Assembly: GCA_903877335.1 (NCBI GenBank) | Contig: CAIRDJ010000241.1 | Location: 1 to 50,096 of the forward strand | From: an uncultured Chloroflexota bacterium | Lineage (GTDB): Bacteria; Chloroflexota; Anaerolineae; Aggregatilineales; Phototrophicaceae | Direction: 5' to 3' | DNA length: 50,096 nt | Shown here: positions 43,770 to 50,096 of the stretch, in pieces | Position numbering within the stretch: position 1 is the first letter of the stretch | How the letters are laid out: the number at the start of each line of letters is the position of its first letter | Notes under the pieces: model-generated | What the model saw: the letters and a program-made list of their open reading frames with translations, nothing else | Told to the model about the DNA's origin: nothing | Database searches by the model: none | Made by a program: the position numbers and the translations under genes

Positions 43770-44755
43770 TCGCACACCTGCTACAATTTGTTGCCGAACG
43801 GCAAGTAAGCGTGATCGAACAGACTTTACCCCCGCTACAGGCGCATCAAGTGCGCGTGCAAACCACGCTTTCGGCGATCAGTGCCGGCACCGAGTTACTG
43901 GTCTTTCGCAACCAGTTCCCGCGCAATATGGCGGTGGATGCCAACATCGACGCGCTGGCAGGGGCGTTCGCCTATCCGCTGGCGTATGGGTATGCGTTGG
44001 TGGGGCGAGTGGTGGAGGTGGGGACGGCGGTTGAACGAAGCTGGCACGGACGGCGCGTGTTCGCCTTTCATCCCCACGCCAGCAGTTTCATCACCACGAC
44101 GGACGCGCTCCTGCCCATCCCCCACGGGATCAGCGATGCCGACGCGGTGTGCCTGCCCAACATGGAAACGGCGGTCAACTTGGTACAAGATGGTGCCCCG
44201 TTGCTGGGCGAATCGGTGGCGGTGTTCGGGCAAGGGGTGGTGGGCTTGTTGACCACCGCGCTGTTGAGCCGTTTTCCGCTGGGGCATTTGGTGACGGTGG
44301 AGGGCTTGCCGATACGGCGTGCCACCTCGTATCAAGCAGGGGCGCACAACAGCTTGAGCTTGGATGCGGTTCCGCCCACGCGCTTCGACCTGATCTTTGA
44401 GTGTTCTGGAAGCCCGTCTGCTTTGAATACCGCGCTGGGTTGGTTGCGCCACAGCGGGCGCGTGGTGGTGGGGTCTTGGTATGGGGACAAAATGGTCACG
44501 CTCAACTTAGGGGAGTCGTTCCATCGTGAACGCTTGCGCATCATCAGTAGCCAAGTGAGTACGCTTGCGCCCGAGTTAAGCGGACGCTGGGACAAAGCAC
44601 GACGAATGAGCGTGGCGTGGGAGGCGTTGCGGTGGGTAAAGCCCTCCCGTTGGATCACCCACCGTTACCCCCTAGCCGATGCGCAAACCGCCTATCACCT
44701 GTTAGACACCGCCCCACACGATGCGTTGCAAGTGGTGTTTGAGTATCCTGATTAG
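43766..44755 (+). CDS. Medium-chain alcohol dehydrogenase-like protein
   Basis: A 329-residue MDR-superfamily protein: VQTTLSAISAGTELLVFRN at the N-terminus, NMETAVNLVQDGAPLLGESVAVFGQGVVGLLTTALL with the nucleotide loop GQGVVG, and FECSGSPSALNTALGWLRHSGRVVVGSW. The usual four structural-zinc cysteines are absent, so only a catalytic zinc, if any, would be bound. The tight coupling with ribA and the RibD-type reductase suggests a joint role in flavin or pterin metabolism; this is inference from neighbourhood only. Confidence 0.8.
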   Translation: MIAHLLQFVAERQVSVIEQTLPPLQAHQVRVQTTLSAISAGTELLVFRNQFPRNMAVDANIDALAGAFAYPLAYGYALVGRVVEVGTAVERSWHGRRVFAFHPHASSFITTTDALLPIPHGISDADAVCLPNMETAVNLVQDGAPLLGESVAVFGQGVVGLLTTALLSRFPLGHLVTVEGLPIRRATSYQAGAHNSLSLDAVPPTRFDLIFECSGSPSALNTALGWLRHSGRVVVGSWYGDKMVTLNLGESFHRERLRIISSQVSTLAPELSGRWDKARRMSVAWEALRWVKPSRWITHRYPLADAQTAYHLLDTAPHDALQVVFEYPD

Positions 44756-44763
44756 GGCGTGCA

Positions 44764-44772
44764 TGTTACAAT
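44764..44772 (+). promoter_or_regulatory. Extended -10 promoter element
   Basis: TGTTACAAT (TG-n-TACAAT) lies 37 bases before the start of the small membrane protein gene. No good -35 is visible. Confidence 0.4.
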
Positions 44773-44808
44773 CGGTGGCGTTCATCCAACCGACAAACGA
44801 GGGGTCTT

Positions 44809-45216
44809 ATGTCGAGCAGTTATGGCACTATCCTATATACCGATGTCTTGAATCGCCTGAAGGGTACAGGCTGGAAAATCGTCGCCCAATCCACCGACGG
44901 CATCACCATTGAGAAGCAGGTGGGTGCGCCCGGTTGGGCGGTCATTCCGCTGGCATTGGTGCCCGTGTTCGGCGCACTGCTGGGGGCGTTGTGGGTGTAC
45001 TTGGCAGGCAAGGCAACCGTGAAGATTGAACGCCACCTCACGAAAGCGCGTGTGGTCGCGCCCAAAGTAGCGTTTGATGTCAACCGTGAGGAGGACTTTG
45101 AGGACTTCCTCGCGCAATACCGCTTTCGTGGGCACGTCCATTACATGCCCATTCTCGTTGTCGGTGGCGTGACTACCTTCTTGCTGATGCTGCTGTTCTC
45201 GTTCAGCGTCGCTTAA
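44809..45216 (+). CDS. Hypothetical small membrane protein with two transmembrane helices
   Basis: 135 residues with hydrophobic segments at about 44-66 (WAVIPLALVPVFGALLGALWVYLA) and 113-134 at the very C-terminus. The polar parts (GTILYTDVLNRLKGTGWKIVAQSTDGITIEKQ) resemble short structured domains seen before membrane helices in Chloroflexota proteins, but I cannot name a family. The ATG has GAGGGG nearby upstream. Its stop codon overlaps, on the other strand, the stop of the amidase gene within one TTAA. Confidence 0.62.
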   Translation: MSSSYGTILYTDVLNRLKGTGWKIVAQSTDGITIEKQVGAPGWAVIPLALVPVFGALLGALWVYLAGKATVKIERHLTKARVVAPKVAFDVNREEDFEDFLAQYRFRGHVHYMPILVVGGVTTFLLMLLFSFSVA

Positions 45217-46331
45217 GGCGTGACCGTTAGCGTGGGCAACGGGATTGCTGTTGGCGATGGGGGGGCGGTGGGCGCGGTCAACGTGGCGAGGATGTTGGGG
45301 TCGGAGGGGTCTAAGAAGCACAAAATGCCATCGCTAATGCCTTGTGCCATCTCATCGGTTTTGGTGGTCAATATGTCGCGGTCAGAATATAAGAAGCCCA
45401 ATTCAATGATGGCAGCCGGCGTGGTTGGGTTGATCTCACGGAAGATATGATAGTCGGTCATGTCGCGCGTCAAGCCATATCGCCGTTCAATTTGCACCTG
45501 TTGCCCATAGAACGCTCCCACACATTCCACCAGCAATTGATCGTTGCCACTCCCTGTGCGCGCCGCTGCCGTAGAAATCAAATATCCTGAAACCTTCTGC
45601 CCATAGTCCACACACGTATTGGCATGAATGGAGACCAACGCATTGGCGGTGTAGCCCGCAAGGCGCGGGTCAAACTCGTCCAGCAGATCAACCGTGTAAC
45701 CCCGATTCTGCAGATTACGAATGACGATGGTGGCAACATTCAAATTGACCTCGCGCTCGGTCAAGCCATCTGGACACACCGCGCCGGGGTCATCTTCGGG
45801 ACCGCGATGCCCACTGACAATCCCGATGCGTCGCAGGTAATTGGGGGTTTGCGGTAGCTCGGTGGGAACAATCAACTCCACTTGATGGGTTGCAGTTGCC
45901 AACGCCACGCTGAGCGTGTTGCGCACGTCGGGCGCGATGAACTGGGGGGCAGTCCACCAGGTGAAGATGGTGGCGGTGACAGTGGAAGAGACCAGCACAA
46001 TAATCATGGAACGCACCACCCCCCCAAACGCGCTGACGGCGCGCTCGCGTCGTCGCTCTTGGCGACGTTGCTGGCGGGCTTGGCGAAGGCGGTCGCGCTC
46101 GTGTTGGTGCGCAGGGGCAGGCGCGTCCGCTGCCTCCGCAAGGCTTGCCACAGCAGCAATGTCGATGCCGTGCGCAGGAGGGGTTTCCTCCAACTCGACG
46201 GGCGGGGCTTGGGGCGCTTCTCGCGCTTGCACCGTGTCCACTTGTTGCTGTGCTGCCTGTCGGCGCATCATCTCCAGAAAAATGCTGGAGGCTGAAACCT
46301 GATCTTCTGGATTAGGAGCTGGATGATTCAT
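45213..46331 (-). CDS. N-acetylmuramoyl-L-alanine amidase (Amidase_3) with N-terminal membrane anchor
   Basis: A 372-residue cell-wall hydrolase. A ~100-residue cytoplasmic N-terminus rich in Pro, Ala and then Arg (RRQERRRER) leads to one membrane helix (about 104-126). The zinc amidase domain follows (about 165-350): VSGHRG with the first His, TEREVNLNVA with the Glu ligand, LVSIHANTC with the second His, and AAIIELGFLYSD with the catalytic Glu. A Thr/Pro-rich tail ends the protein. Start: ATG at 46331; an in-frame TTG 33 bases upstream is less convincing. It would cut the amide bond between muramic acid and the stem peptide. Confidence 0.88.
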   Translation of the reverse strand: MNHPAPNPEDQVSASSIFLEMMRRQAAQQQVDTVQAREAPQAPPVELEETPPAHGIDIAAVASLAEAADAPAPAHQHERDRLRQARQQRRQERRRERAVSAFGGVVRSMIIVLVSSTVTATIFTWWTAPQFIAPDVRNTLSVALATATHQVELIVPTELPQTPNYLRRIGIVSGHRGPEDDPGAVCPDGLTEREVNLNVATIVIRNLQNRGYTVDLLDEFDPRLAGYTANALVSIHANTCVDYGQKVSGYLISTAAARTGSGNDQLLVECVGAFYGQQVQIERRYGLTRDMTDYHIFREINPTTPAAIIELGFLYSDRDILTTKTDEMAQGISDGILCFLDPSDPNILATLTAPTAPPSPTAIPLPTLTVTP

Positions 46332-46517
46332 GCTGCTTGCCAAACATGTGCTGGTAACTGTCAAAGATGGTAAGCGAATTGTGCCGTGTGTTCAAGTGAA
46401 GGCGTTGTGCTAAGTGGTTGATTAAATTGAGAGTTGGTGAAAAGTGCTCTCAGTTTGGGTTGCAGTGATTACGATCCCTTGCGTACAATGTAACTATCTC
46501 AAAGTGCTGTGACAGGG

Positions 46518-46523
46518 TATAAT
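46518..46523 (+). promoter_or_regulatory. Possible -10 element upstream of the kinase gene
   Basis: A perfect TATAAT about 78 bases before the likely start codon in the 269-base gap 46332-46600, which otherwise shows no gene. No strong -35 is seen. Confidence 0.35.
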
Positions 46524-46600
46524 CACCCTCCCACCAAAACTAAACTGAATCGGTCACTATACAGCGCAATTATTTGAGTTTCAGCGGGATGAACAGGATT

Positions 46601-49600
46601 ATGGCAGAAGGGTTTTTTGACGGTCGCTATCGATATGATTTAATTTACCCCAGGGGACGCTCTGGGGAAACTTTGCGTGGCGTGGATACGCTCCATAACG
46701 ACCGCCCCATTGTCATTAAACGTCCTGCTCCGCATGACGCGCCCCCCATCCGCGCTGGGCAAGAGGTGAGCATCCGCAACGAGCGTGATGCCTTGCGGGC
46801 ATTGGCGGGACATCCCGTTCTAACCGAGTGGGTGGGCGAAGGTCACTTCATGATTGGTGGGGTGTCCTATCAATACATCGTGATGGAACGTGCCACCGGC
46901 GACATCGTGGAAGAGACCGTCTTGCGCCTGGCGGAAACCGGCAAACGCCTGCCCTTGCTAGAGGTGTTGGTGATTGTGGATAACCTGCTGGACTTGCTGC
47001 AAACCGCACACACGCGCGACATCATCTATAACGATGTGGACAGCAAACACCTCTTTTGGAATCGTGACACCTATCAACTCAAGGTGATTGACTGGGGGAA
47101 TGCAGTCTTCTTAGAAGGGGACGAGATCACCCCGCAAGGCATTAGCCGTCAAACCGATGTGTTTCAGGTGGGAGAGTTGCTCTACTTCATCGTGAGCGGC
47201 GGAAAACGTCCCGAAATCCCGCGCGATGCCGGGGAGGGGTTTGAGGTCGCCCTTGACGATCTTAACTCCTACCTTCCCATCGGCTTGCGCCAGGTCATCA
47301 GCAAGGCACTTCACCCCAATCACCGCCTACGCTATCCGCATCTCAAGGCATTGCGTGAAGCCCTCTTGACCATTCGTAAGCCCCTCTTGGACGAACGAGA
47401 CCGCATCCTAGAGCAGATTCGGCAGCAACTACAACGTGAAAATAGCCGTGATGAGCTGCTAGAGTTGCAACAGGCACTGATCCCCGCCCTAGAAGCGGAT
47501 CCTGGCAATCCGCCCAGTCGTGCTTTACAGGAACAACTACAGCAACGCCTGACCGATTTGCAAGTGAGCGCAGACCTCGACGCAGCAATCATCTACTTGA
47601 CCAGTGCCAATTGGCATCGCGCGGCGGACATCCTGGGCGAGTTGCGCCAGCGCGCCACCAGCGATGCACTCCATAACTCCGTGCGTCTGTTTTATGACTG
47701 GTGCATCCTGTTGTTGGAAAATGAAGAGGTTCAAGCCACTTCGGCTCTTCAAGAGGCGATTCAACTCATCCTCGAAAATAAAGCAGAACGCGCCGCACAA
47801 CGGTTGCTCATGCCTCTTCCTCCTAATGATGCAACCAGACGCTTGCACATTTTATTGGCGGAGCGCATCACCTCGTCCTTCACCGAAGTGGTCTTGTTGC
47901 GCCCCAATTTGTTCCGCTTGGATGAGGCACTCACCAAGTTGAGCGGGGTGGATGGCATTCGCTTGGATGGGCATCGGGAACTCATGGATGAAATTTTGGG
48001 CATGCTCGAGGGGATGAACAACCTGACCAACGTGAGCGCAAGCCAGTTGCGTGATCTGTACCACACGGTGGTCGATCATCTCAACGCCATGCGGAACATC
48101 ATGGAAGCGATCAACATCGGTTTAAGCGACCGCCGTCTGCCGCTTTCATCTTTGGATCGCGCTCGCTATGCTGCCATGAACCTGACCGACAACATGCACA
48201 TCATTGGCAAAGAAGCGATCTCGCGCCCCCCAGTTGCTCTTGCCGCGCTAGAAGCCAACCGCCTGATGGACCCCTTCCCCCCCGTTTGGAATGCTTTGTA
48301 CGATATGCTCAGTAACCTGTATAAACACCTACAGAGCTATCAGGTGTATGTGCCGATGGCAGATGCCTCTGATCTTGAGATGTGGCTAGACCGCTCGCTC
48401 CTACAGCTTCAACCCTATTCTGAACGGGTATTTGACGAGTTGTTGGCAAAGATGATAAGCGGATTGGTGCGCTCGCGTCGGCAATGGAAATTGTTTGAGG
48501 TGAGCGTGACGCTGGGGAATCGTACCGCGACATTGAGTGCCCTTGCACAAATGGAAGAAGCGTTAACCACCCTAAGCCCGACCCTTGCAGGGTGGTTGCA
48601 ACACCTGTCTGCCACCATTAGCCGCGCAGAGTATGTCGAACGCCACGCGCTGGCAGGTGGGTTTGGGCGCACAGTGGCGGATGCCTGGAATGCTTTTGAC
48701 CGTGGGCGGTTGGTAGAAGCTGAACGCCTTGCCCTTCAGGCTTCTCAAATTGCCTCCAGCGATGCTCAAAAGCAAAGCGTCCATCGGTTGAAGTCCCTCG
48801 CAGAAACCGCGCGCTCGTGGCAGGAACGCAACGGGGCGTTAAGCGCAGAGCGCACCCAACAAGCGATTAATGCTTTGGCGGAGTTATACCTGCCAGAGGA
48901 GGCGCAAATTCGAGATGGCTTTGAGCGTCAAATGCCCAGTCAAGCCACCTACCTCAAGGCGATGGGCAAAGGATTGGTGGAACCCTATGCACGCCAAAGC
49001 ACTGCTGCTGTGCGCATGTTGTTCTTTGACTTCATCTTGCAGGGCACCTTAGAAGCGCAAAGTAACGAGTTGGATAACAGTCAGTTTTGGCAACAAGCCG
49101 CCCTCCAAACGCTAGACCCCCACAGTCAAACCCACCCCTTGATGGTCGCGCTGCGTGACCTCATCCAACGCAACATCAACCTGAGTGCCATCGCTACTTT
49201 GTTCAACGGGATTAACCACGCCAGCAAGCTGGACGCACTTGGCGACATTCGCCGACAGATCGAAGCCTACCCAGAGGCAAGATTGGTGGATGAGGCAATT
49301 CGTAGCCTGCGCGAGTTGGAAAATGCCCTGCCGGAGTGGGTCAATGGGGAATTTCGCACAGCGGGCTTGCGCCTAGAAAACGCCATCCATGCCGTCCAGC
49401 ACACCGAGGAAGCGGTGGGGATTTCGCTGGGGCAATATAAACAATGGCTCAATCAATTGCAGGCTTCGCTTGCCACCTTACACACCCTGCGCCGTCGCTT
49501 GAACGAGTTGATCGAAAGCAAGCCCAACGAGCCTAACGATGAAGTGGCTAACCTGCACGAGCGCATGCTCAATGAGACGGTACAAATGCTGGGGCGTGCT

Positions 49601-49849
49601 TACGCCAATAATTTTGTGGTGTGGTATGACACCTATCAACGCTTCGTTGCCATCTTTGCCGACGGAAGCCAACGCCGAAGCGCAAAACTCGTCGCCTTCA
49701 GCGAGCAGTTCCGCGCCCTCTTCATTGATCGCCAACCGGCATACCCCCTCTTTCGGCATTGGTTTGACTTGATCGAACGTGCGCCAGAGTTCCCCCCCCT
49801 CCCACCGACGCGCCCCAACCCACCCTCACCGAAGCCGATGAAAATGTGA
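46601..49849 (+). CDS. Serine/threonine-kinase-like protein with a long helical region; frame breaks before the membrane segment
   Basis: A ~1080-residue protein. Residues 1-270 are a protein kinase-like domain: Lys40 in IVIKRP, Glu61 in NERDAL, Asp145 in YNDVDSKHLFW where HRDLKxxN is usual, and Asp164 in IDWGNA in place of DFG. The glycine loop is poor. Catalysis is possible but not assured. About 800 residues of Leu- and Glu-rich helices follow, probably TPR-like or coiled repeats. The present stop comes after a C8 run at 49792-49799. One more C would continue into a frame encoding a membrane helix, so the protein is probably longer. Start: ATG at 46601; an ATG at 46589 is also possible. 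Confidence 0.82.
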   Translation: MAEGFFDGRYRYDLIYPRGRSGETLRGVDTLHNDRPIVIKRPAPHDAPPIRAGQEVSIRNERDALRALAGHPVLTEWVGEGHFMIGGVSYQYIVMERATGDIVEETVLRLAETGKRLPLLEVLVIVDNLLDLLQTAHTRDIIYNDVDSKHLFWNRDTYQLKVIDWGNAVFLEGDEITPQGISRQTDVFQVGELLYFIVSGGKRPEIPRDAGEGFEVALDDLNSYLPIGLRQVISKALHPNHRLRYPHLKALREALLTIRKPLLDERDRILEQIRQQLQRENSRDELLELQQALIPALEADPGNPPSRALQEQLQQRLTDLQVSADLDAAIIYLTSANWHRAADILGELRQRATSDALHNSVRLFYDWCILLLENEEVQATSALQEAIQLILENKAERAAQRLLMPLPPNDATRRLHILLAERITSSFTEVVLLRPNLFRLDEALTKLSGVDGIRLDGHRELMDEILGMLEGMNNLTNVSASQLRDLYHTVVDHLNAMRNIMEAINIGLSDRRLPLSSLDRARYAAMNLTDNMHIIGKEAISRPPVALAALEANRLMDPFPPVWNALYDMLSNLYKHLQSYQVYVPMADASDLEMWLDRSLLQLQPYSERVFDELLAKMISGLVRSRRQWKLFEVSVTLGNRTATLSALAQMEEALTTLSPTLAGWLQHLSATISRAEYVERHALAGGFGRTVADAWNAFDRGRLVEAERLALQASQIASSDAQKQSVHRLKSLAETARSWQERNGALSAERTQQAINALAELYLPEEAQIRDGFERQMPSQATYLKAMGKGLVEPYARQSTAAVRMLFFDFILQGTLEAQSNELDNSQFWQQAALQTLDPHSQTHPLMVALRDLIQRNINLSAIATLFNGINHASKLDALGDIRRQIEAYPEARLVDEAIRSLRELENALPEWVNGEFRTAGLRLENAIHAVQHTEEAVGISLGQYKQWLNQLQASLATLHTLRRRLNELIESKPNEPNDEVANLHERMLNETVQMLGRAYANNFVVWYDTYQRFVAIFADGSQRRSAKLVAFSEQFRALFIDRQPAYPLFRHWFDLIERAPEFPPLPPTRPNPPSPKPMKM

Positions 49850-50096
49850 CAATTTGGGTGATGGATGCTGGACGTGCCACCCCTCCTGCGATGTCGCGCT
49901 ATGGTGACGTGACGGAGGGGCAAGCCTCGTCCACCCAGCGCACGGGCGTATCGCTCCCTGTGATGGTGGTAGGTGGCTTGGTGGTGGTGGCAGTAGGCTT
50001 GCTGTTGTTCTATCTGTTCACACGATTTACCCTTCCCCAAGCGGTTGTGGTTGCCGTCACCATCAGTCCCACCCCCTCCGAAGACACCACCGCCAC
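49801..50096 (+). CDS. Probable continuation of the kinase gene in a shifted frame (partial, runs off the window)
   Basis: Beginning right after the C8 run, the +1-shifted frame stays open for all remaining 296 bases. It encodes PTDAPQPTLTEADENVTIWV, a polar linker, a clear transmembrane helix (about 49951-50030, SLPVMVVGGLVVVAVGLLLFYLF), and then the Pro/Thr/Ser-rich start of an outer part. This is the typical layout of PknB-like kinases: cytoplasmic kinase, one helix, external domain. It has no start codon or ribosome site of its own, which argues that it belongs to the upstream gene. Confidence 0.65.

Noticed and set aside
1-50096. CRISPR arrays, rRNA, tRNA or riboswitches
   Set aside because: I saw no regularly spaced repeats, no cloverleaf-like sequences in the gaps, and no recognisable riboswitch leader, including upstream of ribA; a covariance-model scan would be needed to be certain.

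Overview
The window reads as a bacterial chromosome of moderate-to-high GC. It is dense with housekeeping genes in short operons and carries three restriction-modification (RM) loci. The gene content suggests a Chloroflexota bacterium of the Anaerolineae type: a transaldolase/glucose-6-phosphate isomerase fusion beside transketolase, a MutY with a C-terminal NUDIX domain, a stand-alone TRPM-like SLOG protein, DUF4013 and DUF983 proteins, and a PknB-like kinase with a large helical tail. This placement is inference; there is no rRNA or tRNA gene to anchor it.

Layout. 1-5.6 kb: a broken asnB, a DPM1-like glycosyltransferase, an LSDAT/SLOG protein, mutY, DUF4013, a Bax-inhibitor-1 protein and lspA. 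5.6-12.1 kb: an MFS transporter coupled to an Asp/Glu racemase, purB, a PPOX-fold protein with a small anchored protein, and sppA. 12.3-16 kb: a degenerate histidine kinase, a processive GT2 and two SDR enzymes. 16-17.8 kb: a HindIII-like RM cassette. 17.9-22.7 kb: a nucleoside-type (BMP family) ABC transporter. 22.7-24.3 kb: a MoxR ATPase and pyrophosphatase. 24.4-26.7 kb: a second RM cassette. 26.7-34.7 kb: ridA, DUF983, GNAT, GT4, an unknown, radA, an SDR, an NAD-binding protein, a HAD hydrolase and a shikimate-kinase-like protein without a P-loop. 34.7-39.6 kb: tal-pgi and tkt. 39.9-41.3 kb: a third RM locus (methylase plus HNH nuclease). 41.3-46.3 kb: MoaD-like, acyltransferase, ribA, ribD reductase domain, alcohol dehydrogenase, a small membrane protein and an amidase. 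46.6 kb to the end: a protein kinase whose reading frame breaks at a C8 run just before its membrane segment.

The most striking structure is shared by the first two RM loci. Each is an AT-rich, two-gene cassette in the order restriction gene then methylase. Each sits directly behind the stop codon of a host gene (an SDR gene; ridA), in the same direction. Each is flanked by a perfect direct repeat of the last codons of that host gene (56 bp and 48 bp). No transposase, integrase or tRNA is nearby. The host gene stays intact, and the downstream copy is a remnant. This looks like insertion with long target duplication, used twice within 11 kb. The third locus differs: methylase first, its own promoter-like sequence, and no repeat that I can find. 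By eye I found no AAGCTT (HindIII) site in the whole 50 kb, where roughly ten would be expected, which fits long-term carriage of the HindIII-like enzyme.
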